Of a stretch of DNA of 64,000 nucleotides, positions 12,461 through 24,082 are shown in pieces. Made by a program: the position numbers and the translations under genes. Numbering within the stretch: the stretch's first letter is position 1; each line of letters begins with the position of its first letter. The notes below the pieces were generated by a model. It did no database searches, was not told the origin of the DNA, and worked only from the letters and a program-made list of their open reading frames with translations. This DNA comes from Przewalskia tangutica (Eukaryota; Streptophyta; Magnoliopsida; Solanales; Solanaceae): contig CM056733.1 of the NCBI GenBank assembly GCA_029844215.1, positions 50,977,142 through 51,041,141 of the forward strand, written 5' to 3'.

Positions 12461-13477
12461 ATGCCTCGCGCAAGGCAACCCGGGCCTGTATGGCAAGGCG
12501 TGAGGAGCTACGAGTAAGTACTGAGGGTTACGAGGCACAGTGCCCAATCATCACCGGGTGGTGCTTCATTCGGGAGTTCTCGGCGTCGCCACCCAGCAGA
12601 GTCTAGCATACGGCAGCAGCTCCTCTGCGGCCATGATATTTGAACTTTCGCCCACGACCCGATGTGAGCGGTATGTATTGCAAAGAGACGACCCTGTTAC
12701 TACCTAGGGATTTAGCAACCAGAGAGTATATTATGTATCGATTTATCACGGGTCTCGATGATTATCTAAGAGAGGGTTGTGCAAGAGTAGCACTTCAGTC
12801 AGGAATGAGCATGGCCTGCGTACGGGCTTATGCACAGCAGGCTGAGAAACGTAGAGATCGACGGGTTAACCAAGAGCAGCAGAAGAGGGCCAGATCGGCA
12901 GGGTCCTTTGGTAACTTTCGAGGCGGATCGCCTCAGCAGCAGACTGGATACGCACCTCCTCCAGTGCAAAGTGGTCCTCCACAGGGTTCAGGACGTTCGG
13001 GGTATGCAGGAGTTGGTCAGAGCTCCAGGGCTTCTGGTTCACAGCTACACGTAGGTTCCAAACCGGATTGATTTTCCTCGGTGTTCACAACAGGGCGCGT
13101 CATCCCGGGGAATGCCGTCTTTTTGTTGGTGCTTGTTTTACCTGCGGCCGTCAGGGCCATGTGACGAAAGAATGTTCAAGTAGGAGGAATGCAAGTAGGA
13201 GGACTCAGCCTACCAGATTAGTTGTGGATTCAGTGGTTCGGAGAGGAATGGTGTTAGCCAGAGGAGGCCACCCCCACCTCGGTGTGGCCGTTGTGGTAGA
13301 TGTCATTGTGGGGAGTGTCGTACTTCTTCGACAACTTGTTATGCTTGCGGTCAGCAGGGCCATTTTGCGAGAAATTGTCCGACCAGAGGTGGCGCGAATG
13401 TAGAGACTCAGCCTTCAGGATCAGTGGCTAGTTCATCACCTTCCCTAGCTATGCGCCCAACAAAGGTGATTGATTAG
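12461..13477 (+). pseudogene. gag: gag of element A with two zinc knuckles, frameshifted
   Basis: The ATG at 12461 (MPRARQPGPVWQG) is the family start but the frame is soon lost. The clearest segment is 12640-13071: RFITGLDDYLREGC and VALQSGMSMACVRAYAQQAE are the end of a Ty3 Gag capsid domain, followed by a Q/G/P-rich linker. Two knuckles follow in different frames: CFTCGRQGHVTKEC (13134-13175) and CYACGQQGHFARNC (13337-13378). The reading frame of the second ends with MRPTKVID and a TAG at 13475, the same Gag terminus as in C, H and I. So gag ends without fusing to pol. The second knuckle is a duplication not seen in the other copies. Confidence 0.85.
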
Positions 13478-14290
13478 AACGACAAAGGAGAGTGAAGCGA
13501 TGAGATCTGAGTTTATCCTTAAACCCTCTAGATATTTGTATGTGTGATGAGATGAGTATATTTTAGGTGTGATGTTCAGATAGCATTGTGTTAATTGTGA
13601 TTAGAAATCATGATTAGTTAAAAGGGTAAGACTGGGGATAGGGAAAGTGTGAGCCTTAGAATATTATACGTAGAGACCTTAGATGCAAGGTCATCTTGAG
13701 TAGAGGATTTATATTTATGTTTGACCCTTATCGGAGTGCATAGTATATGTGAGATATATTTGTGTGATAAATCCCTGAGTAGTGTGAAATGAAAGAGGGT
13801 AGTTGAGCTAAGAAGACCGCTAGGTTTTCGTGACTCGGTGGTGAGATTGTTCCGGATTGGGGAACAAGAGCTTGGCGCGAAGTGGGTCGGGTTGAGGCCA
13901 TGTCGCGGGTCAACCCGCAGCCCGGTTTGGGGTGGGGTCAATTCAAGGTGGTCCCGCCAGGTGGTGGGGTCATGAGGGTGATAGGCCCAAGTTTAGTTAA
14001 CCAGCGTACGAGTTCGTTGATGCGTTCGACCAGTAGTCGGGATGATGAGGTCAGCCCATCTTGTCGTTCAGTCAGGACCATTTACTCGGCAGAGGGTTAT
14101 GCGAGATGTTATATATCAGAAAGGTTGTAAGACTGCACGGGGTTCCTACTTTTACTATGATAGGCAGTGAAGCCCAGGTTACGGCTATTTCTTTTTATGG
14201 AGGTTTTACCAGGCAGGGTTAGGAACTCAGGTGAGTCTCAGTATCGCATTCACCCTCGGGCCAGTGTTTGGATTTCAGGGGTAGCTGTGA
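13478..14290 (+). other. Gag-downstream spacer of element A
   Basis: This 0.8-kb block contains no recognisable domain. It is shared with element I (about 50018-50780) and, on the other strand, with C and H. Markers are attgttccggat then ggggaac, gggtcgggttgaggcc, gtggtcccgccaggtgg and taggcccaagttta. Conservation between otherwise different elements suggests either recent shared origin or a function in cis. Open frames 13618-13941 (minus) and 13882-14130 are not supported by any family. Confidence 0.7.
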
Positions 14291-14293
14291 GGA

Positions 14294-14839
14294 TTGTTGC
14301 CTCCTGTTGAGGGAGTGTTTTATAGCTACCATTTCAGGATTCGGATGTCGCCTTATGAAGCCTCGTATGGGCGGAAGTGTAGGTTGCCGGTCGATTGGTT
14401 CGATGTTGGCAAGATTCAGATAGTTGGTTCATACTTGTTTCAGCAGAAGGTGGATAGGGTGAAGCTTATCCAGGAGAGGTTATTGGCAGCTCAGAGTCAA
14501 CAGAAGTCGTGCGGATAAACGGCGACGACGCTTGGAGTTCAGGTTGACGGTGGGTCTTCTTGAAGGTACCACCCCGGAAAGGGTGTGACGAGTTTTGGAA
14601 AACAGAGAAAACTTAGCCCGAGGTACTTTGAGCGTTTTCAGATCATTTGGAAAATAGGCCAAGTTGCCTATAGGTTAGCATTGCCGTCCGACGTAGGAGG
14701 CAGTACGTCCGGTCTTTCATGTTGCTATGTTCGGAAAAGTATCGGAGATCCGTCCAGAGTGTTCCCAGTTAATGATGACCAAGTTGGAGATAGTAACCCA
14801 GAGATTTTGGAAATTGAAGCAGTAACAGAAATGTGGTAA
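14294..14839 (+). pseudogene. pol: Integrase C-terminal remnant (GPY/F region), element A
   Basis: Segment 14294-14518 has RMSPYEASYGRKCRLPVDWF then LIQERLLAAQSQQKS, the Ty3 integrase stretch just after the catalytic core. After a frame break, 14585-14839 gives FGKQRKLSPRYFERFQII and GQVAYRLALP, the SH3-like/GPY-F segment, then RKSIGDPSRVFPVNDDQV. The catalytic D,D(35)E core, reverse transcriptase and RNase H are all missing upstream. No chromodomain is recognisable downstream. It cannot catalyse integration. It is probably a relic left by a large internal deletion shared with element I. Confidence 0.85.
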
Positions 14840-15149
14840 GTTATGAGAAAGAGTTCGAGTGTACGAGAAGGGTACGACGAGTAAGGGAAGAAGCGAGCAT
14901 GTGTTAAGAACATAGGAGTGATCATTTCTTTTGTGAAGTGAAAGGTGCGAAGGGAGTATCTTTTAGCCCTTGGGTGGGAGCTTTTGTGATGATAGAGGTG
15001 ATTCCTCGTGGACTTGGAGTTAAGTATTTGCGCGTGTGTTATGTTATGGCCAGGTACGGCATGATTGGTTTCGTAAGTATAATAGTGAAGACTTTACCGG
15101 TGCTAGCGTGTTTTGAACCTCAGAAGGAACATTCGGGACGAATGTTTCT
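14840..15149 (+). other. 3' tail of element A before the polypurine tract
   Basis: No domain is recognised. The tail aligns with element I (51330-51638) and, less well, with the tails of C and H. It carries the conserved gagttcgagtgtacgagaag and gtacgacgagtaag, and ends in the block gaacattcggg then cgaatgtttcta found before every polypurine tract here. Confidence 0.65.
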
Positions 15150-15162
15150 AAGGGGGGGAGAA
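15150..15162 (+). other. Polypurine tract of element A
   Basis: AAGGGGGGGAGAA lies immediately before the LTR start TGTTATACCCCG. It primes plus-strand DNA synthesis and fixes the 3' LTR boundary. Confidence 0.92.
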
Positions 15163-15655
15163 TGTTATACCCCGTATTTCCAGAGTATGTATGTGAGGAC
15201 GTACGTACATTTGTACAAACCCTAATTAGGTTAAGAATGAAATTGTGAACTTTCAACGGAAAAGATTCCGAGCCTTGTGAAGGAAATTCTACGTTTTTAA
15301 TATTTTAACCGATTACGGATATTTTTTTCCGAGAGACGAAATATTTTGGACCAATAGGAGGGCGACATGTGTCACCCTTAGTTGGCATGGGTTGGACGAA
15401 AATGTGGCCAAGTGGACAAGGTCAAATGGTCAAGTCTTGCAAAGATATTTTTGGGTAGTGGGGGTAGGTAAGGTTGGACATTTTTTTTGAGTTAGTGGAG
15501 GCCACTTGGCTCTTTGTTGTGGGGGACATATGTCCCAATGTTGTGGTGGACATATGTCCCAAGGTTATGGTGGACACTTGGTTGGAAGACCTAACTCTTC
15601 ACATGGATCCAAATCTACACCATCCATTTGTTGTAATCTTGGCCATTGGTTGGCC

Positions 15656-15663
15656 TATAAATA
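15656..15663 (+). promoter_or_regulatory. TATA box of element A 3' LTR
   Basis: TATAAATA followed by ccccctcttgtgcaagactt, 493 bases into the LTR, matching the position in other copies. The transcript start is expected about 30 bases downstream. Confidence 0.75.
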
Positions 15664-18025
15664 CCCCCTCTTGTGCAAGACTTCTTCATTCACTTAACAC
15701 AATTTCCAAGTCTCCAAAAACTCCCTCTCCCTTGTTGAAGTCTCGTCCCAACTCCTCCCCTTTTCCCTATTACCGTGAAGACCCCCTTGTTCCTAGTTGT
15801 TTCGTCCAAACACTCCCCCCCCCCCCTTGGTAGAAAAGTATTCTCCAAGTATTGTTACAATTCCAAAATACCTTAGCCCTTATACCTTGTAGTATTCCAA
15901 AGTTATTTCAATACTAAGAGCCCGGAAATACTACTATACTTTCTTTAGTCACAAAACGAAACCCTAGGGAAAAATCTTCATAGTGGTTGAAGTATTAAGT
16001 AGAAGTTGTGTAGAACTTCTAAGGGTTTCTTGGAGCGAATTGGAGCGCACGGATTAGGAGCTAAACGTTGTTCAGGATCGACATTTAAACTTGGATAATT
16101 TTGGGCTTAACGAGGTAAATAATCTTATCATTCTATTGTAATTGGAGATTACATATTGTAGAAGTAGAATTGGATATAAGATGTATAGAAGGATGGTATA
16201 AGAGAAAAGAATTGAACTGTAATTACATAGGACTGTATTACAGTAGACTTGTGTATTTTGACGGTAGGAAGTCTGCCCGATTTTCCAAGCAATAAGAACC
16301 TTCGCTTAGAATATTCTACTGAGTAGTCTAGGCGTTGATAGGCGTATTTGACTATTATAGGTTGATACTCTGCGACATATTCGACTTGGCGGTGGATTTC
16401 GGCGAGGTATGTGATTCTTCCTATCCTCTTGAGCATGATATTTTAAAAGAATATATAGTACGGTGACGTACGTGTTAACCGAACGTGGTTTTACTTCGAT
16501 GTCTTTCGACTTGAGTTTTAAATAATGAGAATCTTGATGTATTTCAAAAGAATTAAGAATCGCTTGAAAGAAGAGTAATACTTGTTTTAAAAGCTTAAGT
16601 GTTATACTAGCTTTATGGGGAGTTAGGTATAACGACTTAAGAAAGATAAAAGGAACGGTTTACTTAATTGTTTACGAAAGCCTTATATTGATTTCGGAAA
16701 TGAGAATAAGTATCGAACAAACCACTGCAGCGCTAATAAAGGAAAATGTATTGACTGATTAAGGATTATTAAAACCAGTAGAAACCTCCATCTGCATAGA
16801 AGCTAAGATAAGACAAAATTGTATTACATTTCCTAGATCTTGGCTGTTTTAATAAGATTGTTATAAACAAGAATAACATACTCACACATAAGGCATATGT
16901 TACTCAAATTGTTTTAAAAAGGAGATTACGTTGTTAAGTGTTAAAACTATGATCTATGAATCTTTTGAAGATAAGAGACTTGACTAAATTGATATGAATT
17001 TTGTTAAAAAGTGTGAAACCTCATTCGTGAGCAATGAGTACTTGGTTTTTAAAGAGTTAATGTATGAAGTACTTTGGGGATAAAAAACCGAACTTGTTGA
17101 CATAAAGTAGAAAGTATCTTGAGTGAATAACTTGACTATGTTGGTTTGTGATAGCCTTGTAATGCTTCCTTGTTGGTTTGATAAGTAAACATGTTATGAT
17201 GCTACGTGTGTTAGTATCTTGTGATGTTGTGTAAGGGGGTTATTCTTGTTGTGCTTACGGTGTTAAACGTTAAGCCCGTTGTACTGTTATTATATCACAT
17301 ACCCTCTTGACTTGTTATACCGAGGGCTTGCCACCCTTGATGCGGGTCTATACGGCCTATGCGGTCTGTGTGACTATGCGGAGCTGCGGGAGTTCCAGGA
17401 TTGATCATTCCGGGTGTATTATCCCGATGTGAGGAGTGACTTATGCGGTCTGTGTGACTATGCGGTCTATGTGACTATGCGGACTGCGGGAGTCCAGGAG
17501 GATATCGCGGGCTAGCTACCCCCGATGCGAGGAATACCTCATGCGGGCCTATGTGGCCTACGGGCGAGCGATATGCTCCAGGATTAGACGCGCACATTGA
17601 TACTGAGGGCGAGTGGCCAGCTTCGATCATGTGGCGCGGTCTAGAAATACCTTGTGATACAGTTTATGACATTGTTGGTACTGTGGGTTTTAGTAGTCGG
17701 CTATGCCTTCGTACTTACCTCGTACGGTTTTATTATGACACAGGTGAGACCTGGTGTTCATGTGTATTCCTTGGTGCTTTTTATATCATTGACTGCCGGC
17801 AGTGAGGAAGGAATTCCACGGGCATGATTGATATTGTGGGCATGACACCCATGGTTATATTTGAGTAATGACTTTAAGGGCGTGAGTCCCTGACTTGACA
17901 TAACTGCTTATATATTGTGCATCGTAAATTGGTTATCATATATGTCTTCTGTTTTATATAGACTAGTATGATTTCACTTACGATTTTCGGGCCACATACT
18001 TAGTACTGTTATCGACCTCCTTCGG

Positions 18026-18186
18026 CTGCGTTCATGCCGCAGTAGAGGTACACCGATTGTTGATCCTCGCCATGTGGTCACATCAGCGTTGGGAAGCTCC
18101 GTGTCTCCGGAGGCTTATCTTTGGTATAGTCCCCTGTCGTTGTAGGTACTTACATTCAGGGGTATGGCGGGGCCCTGTCCCGCCAT
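18026..18186 (+). other. Stem-loop cluster near LTR end (element A)
   Basis: CTGCG/CGCAG with loop TTCATGC (18026-18042); CTCCG/CGGAG with loop TGTCTC (18097-18112); and the perfect eight-base stem ATGGCGGG/CCCGCCAT with a seven-base loop (18164-18186). A GATCC-based stem between the first two is broken here but intact in other copies. The same series occurs in every LTR of the window that reaches this point. Confidence 0.7.
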
Positions 18187-18401
18187 TGTTGTTATAACAT
18201 TCTTAGAGGTCTGTAGTACTGTTGTGGGCAGAGTTTGTAAAAGGGATGTAACTGTTCGTGTTCAAGTTTTTATATATATATGCCGAAAGGCAACTGTTTC
18301 TCATTTCATGTCTTGTTTATATTCCGTTGATTTCTCTGATGTATGAATACTTGGGTGCCCGGGTAAGGCACCAGTCACGGGCCCCGGAACGGGTCGTGAC
18401 A

Positions 18402-19086
18402 CTGGGGTAATCATATCTCGTGCAACTTACATAACCATAGTTGCATTCTCTTTTATCATTCTGGTCATAACCCTTCCTTATGCTTATTATTAGCAAAAGT
18501 ATTTCTATCTTGATTCATAATCATATAGTTTCATGCATGCGTACTACCTGCATTTATATCCTTACGACACTTCCTCGACCATTTCCTAACGTCGTTCTCA
18601 ATTATCCCAACACAATACTTTCTCCACGGTTATCTAAAATTGTAACCTATGGCATGACGATACTGAAGACCTTACCAGTCTCATACCCTTCGTCTAACCA
18701 CATGGGTACACATAACCCCATAATACGTAAAAATATCCTTTTACGTGGGGGAGATAACTTATCTCCCTTCCAAAATCGTAATCATCAAGCGCCACCTTAT
18801 AATCGTATAGATTTTCAAAAACCTACCAACGATGTGTTCTGTTTTCCGCAGGCAGCACTCGTACTTATCCTATTCTTGCTTGCACACTTTTCTGAAATTA
18901 TCCGAAAGGTCGTGGCCCTGACCGCCACACCAAACCAACTCCAAGTACCCCCAAGGGCACTTACCATTAAACTCCTTCAAATTCAAGTATTACTTACCTT
19001 CTGCATCAATTTACCTCAAATGAACAAGTCACACAGACTTATTAAAACAATGATGTCAAAGAAGGAAGGGTAATTCACTGGTTACC
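18402..19086 (-). mobile_element. Element F internal fragment 1, between A and H
   Basis: The left boundary is A's LTR end and the right boundary is H's target duplication (ttacc, 19082-19086). Removing H joins this to 37503. No conserved domain is recognised on either strand. On the minus strand it should lie downstream of F's protease remnant, but I find no reverse-transcriptase motif. A plus-strand frame, 18480-19073, stays open for 197 codons but resembles nothing known and is antisense to F. Confidence 0.65.
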
Positions 19087-21177
19087 TGTCACGACCCGAT
19101 CCCGGGCCCGTGACTGGTGCCTTACCCCGGGCACCCTAGTGATACAACATCAGAGAAAACCAGCGGAAAATAAAACATAAACATGAAGCAAGATATATGA
19201 TCATAAACAAAGCAACCAAAAGCGATTTGCCTTAGATATATACATAAAACCCGAAACGCTTTAATCCTTTTTACAACCCCGCCCACAACAGACCTTAAGA
19301 TTTACAACAACCATGACGGACAGTGGCTCGCCATACCACGAATGTACAAGAACCTACAACTCAGGAACACATACCAAAGAATAAGCCTCGAGAAACGGAG
19401 CTTCCCAATCTGAATCGTGATCCTATGGCGAGGATCCACTACCGATGTACTCCTACCTGCGGCATGAACGCAGCCCCCCGAAGGAGTCGATCTGCAGTAC
19501 CAAGTATGTGAAATCGAAAAATATCAGAATGAAATCATAACGATCTATATAAAAGCAGAGACATGTATGATAACAAAACCACGATTCACAATATAAGCGA
19601 TCATGTCAAGTCGTGACTCACGCCTCAAGTCATCACTCAAATATAACTATGGGTCTCACGCCACAACATCAATCATGTTCGCGCATGGCGCGTGCCCCGG
19701 AATTCTGCGACGGTGTAGAAATGTCCATGATGCAATAATAACGATGCCCATGCGCGTGCCGGAGTGCGTCGGTGTAGACATGTCCATGATGCAACAATAA
19801 TAATAATGCCCACGCCACATGCCCCGGAGTGCATCGGTGTAGACACGCCCATGTGACATTAACAATAATCTTGGGTGATCAACCCGCGCACGCCACACGC
19901 CCGGGATTCTCGTGACGGTGTAGACATGTCCATGTAACCACAATAACAATATATCGGGTAATCAACCCTGCCGCATGGCCACATGCCCCCGGAATTCTGC
20001 ATCGGTGTAGACATGTCCATGTGACATCAACAACAATATACCGCACAACCAGGCTATCACAAACAAGCTCAAGCAAGTTACCATACTTCTAGACTTTTAT
20101 CAAAAGATCCACTCCTTCCCAAGAAGTCACCTGATCTCAACACTTGCACAACAAAGGCTATCACAACAAGCATAGGCGAGTTACACAACAACAAGCATAG
20201 GCAAGTTACACACAACTCAAGGTACTTCCATTTCGTATCAAAGTCTGGGTTTTAACCCTAAAGTACTACGTACGTTAAATTCCTTTTTAAGAGATCCATT
20301 CCTTTCATAAAGGTCACCCGATACCCGTAGTATAAAAATAGAGTGACTCACATTTTTAGGTAAACCAAAATACTTCCCTTTTTTAAAATCAAGTAACAAC
20401 ATTATTTTCCAAACGTTCAAGTTTGCCTAATTTCAAATGCTCAAGTTTCTCATTTTAGAAGGGTTTCATAACTCATAGTCTTAATCTCTTTTAAAACAAT
20501 TGAGTAACATATGTCTTGTACGTGAGCCGTTTATTCTTGTTTACAACAATCTTGTTACAAAGACCATGATCTAGGAAATGTAATACAATTTTGTCTTATC
20601 TTAGCTTCTATGCAGATGGAGGTTTCTACTAGTTTTAATAACAATTAGTTAATTGCCAATACACCTTCCTTTATTAGCGTTGCTGTGGTTTGCTCGACAC
20701 TTATTCTCATTTCCGAAATCAGTAAAACATTATTCTTTTTAAAACCAAGTACTCATTACTCGCGAATGAGGTTTCACAACACATTTAACAAAATGTTAAT
20801 AACCAAGTAAAACAAGTTAAGTCTCTTATCTTTCAAGATCAAGTCTCTTAACTTCTACAATCAAAAAACCAATCTTTTACCTACATAGAGTCGTTATAAC
20901 TAACTTCCCATAAAGCTATTATAACACCCTATGTTTTAAACCAACCAACTCATTTAACACATGACGCCTCTCGCACTACATAGTTTACAAAACATCATGC
21001 TAGAAGGATAGGAAGAGGTTCACATACCTCGCGACGATTATCGACAATAAGCAAAACGCTCCACAGTACTGTAACCCGGCTAGCCTTTTCCACTCTTCAA
21101 GTAGAATACGCTACTCGTAGTACTTCCACCTATAAGGCCACAAACGTCTATTAACTTTTAACCGCACGGTTCCATAT
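19087..21177 (-). repeat. H 3' LTR, first part (before element C)
   Basis: It starts TGTCACGACCCGATCCCGGG and aligns with 34185 onward. It contains the stem-loop cluster (about 19317-19490), a 70-bp repeat array (about 19680-20030), a 25-bp caagcataggcaagttacac repeat near 20170-20220 and an AT-rich core with the duplicated aagtctctta and ttataac blocks. It stops at ccatat, where element C begins; the LTR continues at 30676. Confidence 0.92.
19680..20030. repeat. About 70-bp minisatellite in H 3' LTR
   Basis: Five to six units centred on ggaattctgcatcggtgtag then acatgtccatg. The same array is in H's other LTR (34790-35160), where the first units are more regular. It occupies the variable slot. 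Reading frames across it on the minus strand (such as 19656-19949) are repeats without stops rather than genes. Confidence 0.88.
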
Positions 21178-21894
21178 TGTAACGACCCGTTCCGGGGCCC
21201 GTTACTGGTGCCTTACCCCGGGCACCCTAGTGATACATACATCAGAGAAAATCAGCGGAACATAAAACATGAGTCATTTAACAAGAGATATAATAAATAA
21301 ACAATCCACCCAAAACAGATTGCCTTCAAGATATACATAAAACTGAGCAGTTTAATCCTTTTACAACCCCGCCACAACAAGATTACTGCACTCTAAGATA
21401 TCTGATGACTATGACGGACAGGGGCTCGCCATACCCCGAATGTACAAGAACCTACAACTCGAGGAACACTCTGCTAAAAGATAAGCCTCCGAGAAACGGA
21501 GCTTCAAATGCTACAATCGTGATCCTATGAGAGAGGATCCACGATCGATGTACTCTACTGCGGCATGACGCGGCCCGAAGGAGGTCGATAACAGTACCAA
21601 GTATGTGAAATCGCATAATATCAGAATCAAATCATACTAGTCTATATAAAGCGGGAGACATGTATGATAACCAAACTACGATTCACAACATAAAAGCGAT
21701 CATCACTCAATATAACTACGGGTCTCACGCCCACAACATCAATCAGTTCGCATTATGGCGCGTGCCCCTAATCGCGACGGTGTAGACATGTCCATGATGC
21801 AACAATAATACCAATGTCCCATGGCCACATGCCCCGGAATTCTGCATCGGTGTAGACATGTCCATGTGACCTCAACAACAAGACAGAAATCCAA

Positions 21895-22170
21895 ATGGAA
21901 GCATACCCGTGCGCTACGCATCGTGTCAGTATGTCCAAAGCGATTAACAATAAGACAACTTTCCAAATGGACGATACGTGCGCTACGCATCGCGCGTGTC
22001 GGTATGTCCAAAAGGAAATCACAAGTCTATAATCGAAATGGAAACAGACACGTGCGCTACGCATCGTGTCAGTATATCCAAAGCGATTAACCACAAGACC
22101 TTAACCAAAATGGAAGCATACCCGTGCGCTACGCATCGTGTCAGTATGTCCAAAGCGATTAACAACAATA
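21895..22170. repeat. About 70-bp minisatellite in C 3' LTR
   Basis: Four units carry cgtgcgctacgcatcg near 21908, 21977, 22051 and 22122, each followed by tcagtatgtccaaa or a variant. The same array is in C's 5' LTR (about 27765-28010). Period and place match H's array but the sequence differs except for a short tatgtcca-like core. Confidence 0.88.
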
Positions 22171-22309
22171 ATACTATCAGCGAGAACGTGCGTGGAATTT
22201 CTCGTCGCTGTAAGACATCCAAGTAAGTTCTCAACCAGTCAACCGACCCTCTATCGAGAGACGCGGTAACACAGAAACACAACGCTTGTACAATAAAGGC
22301 TATCATCAC

Positions 22310-22385
22310 AAGCATAGGCAAGTTTCACAACAACAAGCATAGGCAAGTTTCACAACAACAAGCATAGGCAAGTTTCACACAACTC
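22310..22385. repeat. 25-bp tandem repeat, three copies
   Basis: Three copies of acaagcataggcaagtttca with a short linker (caaca). The same array is at about 28155-28230 and, as caagttacac variants, in H's LTRs. Confidence 0.9.
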
Positions 22386-24074
22386 AAAGTACTTTCATTT
22401 TATGCCAAAGTCCGGGTTTTAACCCCAAAGTACTACATACGTTAAGTTCTTTTTTTAAAAGAGATCCATTTCTTTTATAAGAGTCACCCGATACCCGTAG
22501 TATTAGAATGACCAACCCACCTTCCTTTTCAAAATCAAGTAACAACATTCTTTTCCTAAGTTCCAGTTTGCCTAGTTTCAATTACTCAAGCTTCTCATTT
22601 TCAAATGGTTTCATAGTTCCCAAACTTAATCACTTGATTCCTTTTTAGAACAATTGAGTAACATATGTCATATATGTGAGTAGTTTATTATTGTTTATAA
22701 CGATTTTATTACAGCAGCCATGATCTAGAAAATGTAATATCATTTTGTCTCATCTTAGCTTCTATGCAGATGGAGGTTCCTACTGGTTTTAATACAACAC
22801 ATCATTATTCAATACATTTTCCTTTTATTAACGCTGCAGTGGTCTGTCGATACACATTCTGATTCCCGAAATCAGTAAAACATCATCCCTTTAAAAACCA
22901 AGTACTCATTACTCACGAATGAGGTTTCACGCAAACATCCACATTAAAACAAATAAGTTAAGTCTCTTATCTTATAAGATCAAGTCTCTTAACTTCTAAC
23001 ATCAGTAAACCATTTTCACTTACATAAGGTCGTTATAACTAACTTCCCATAAAGCTATTATAACACCCTATGTTTTAAACCAACCAAATCACTTAGCACA
23101 TGTACGTCTACCGTACTACATAGTTCACAACAATCATGCTAGAAAAGATAGGAAGAGGTTCACATACCTCGCGACGATTTATCGACAATAAGCAAAATGC
23201 TCCAAGTACTACAACCTTGCTAGCCCTTTCCACTCCTCGAGTAGAATACGCTACTCTTAGTACTTTCACCTATAAAGGTCAAAACGTCTATTAACCCCAA
23301 AACACAAATTTCTATCATTCTATAGAAAATTGGCGACCTCCCCCAACAGCGTAAATCTCTCCTCTATCGAGGCCGGCTTAAGCCAACCAGTGGGGGTTTA
23401 CACGTCTAACCGGACGTGTACAATTCTCCACAAGTCTACTGCAATACACTCCTATGTAAATACATTCGATTCGATTCTTTATTCTTCAGCTTAAGTCAAA
23501 AGACATTGCGAATACTAAGTATAGTTCCATATATAGTATACTTCAACTATATATCCTAACAAACATGTAATTTCCAATTACAATAGACAAGATAATTACC
23601 TCGATAAGCCCAAAATTATCCAAGTTATAATATCGATCACGAGCAAGGTTTAGCTCCACTCGTGCGCTCCAAACCACTCCAAACAACCCTTAGAAGTTCT
23701 AACTAACTTCTACTCAAATACTTCAACCAACTATGAAGATTTCCTTAGGGTTTCGGTTTGAGACTAAAAAGGACAAAAGGTAGTATTTCCGGACTCTACG
23801 TAAAGAGGTATCTTTGGAATACTACAAGGTACAAGGCTAAGGTATTTTGGGCATTATAACAATACTAGGGGAGTATTTCTATACCACAACAAGGGGTATT
23901 ATCCGAACACAACTCGGCTAGGGGTACCCACGCTAGACCTCACAAGGGAGGGAGACCTCACCCCAAAGGCCACTTTCAAGGGGAGAGGAGCTCTTGGACG
24001 AGAGTCAACAAGAGGAGGAGGATTCAAGACTTGGAAACATTTGTGGATGAATGAAGTCTTCACAAAGGGGGGGG

Positions 24075-24082
24075 TATTTATA
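24075..24082 (-). promoter_or_regulatory. TATA box of element C 3' LTR
   Basis: TATTTATA on the plus strand, sense TATAAATA, between a C-rich run and the conserved AAGACTTCATTCATCC-like segment. A matching box is at 29925-29932 in the 5' LTR. Confidence 0.7.

Larger units (their letters stand above)
12067..18401 (+). mobile_element. Element A: plus-strand non-autonomous Ty3/gypsy with gag and integrase scrap
   Basis: From left: the end of the 5' LTR (12067-12258; the rest lies outside the window, beyond B), intact PBS, gag with two zinc knuckles, spacer, integrase C-terminal remnant, polypurine tract and a complete 3' LTR. The interior is 2.9 kb. Protease, reverse transcriptase, RNase H and the integrase catalytic core are absent. 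The bases after the 3' LTR (ctggg, 18402-18406) are the expected right-hand target duplication; A sits inside element F. Confidence 0.9.
15163..18401 (+). repeat. 3' LTR of element A (3.24 kb), complete
   Basis: It begins TGTTATACCCCG and ends GGGTCGTGACA. In order it holds ACGTACGT (about 15200), a G-box-like gacatgtgtcaccc (about 15364), TATA (15656-15663), a 12-C run (about 15820), a splice-donor-like cgaggtaaat (16111), an AT-rich core (16440-17250) and irregular repeats rich in tgcggtctatgtgac and gcgggag (17330-17640). A stem-loop cluster (18026-18186) and the conserved end follow. It belongs to the same subfamily as the LTR of element 1 and solo LTR G. Confidence 0.93.

Noticed and set aside
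20520..20760. tcttagcttctatgcag followed by atgg as a conserved 3' splice site
   Set aside because: It is well conserved in all LTRs but on the antisense strand of the elements; without RNA evidence I do not call it a splice site.
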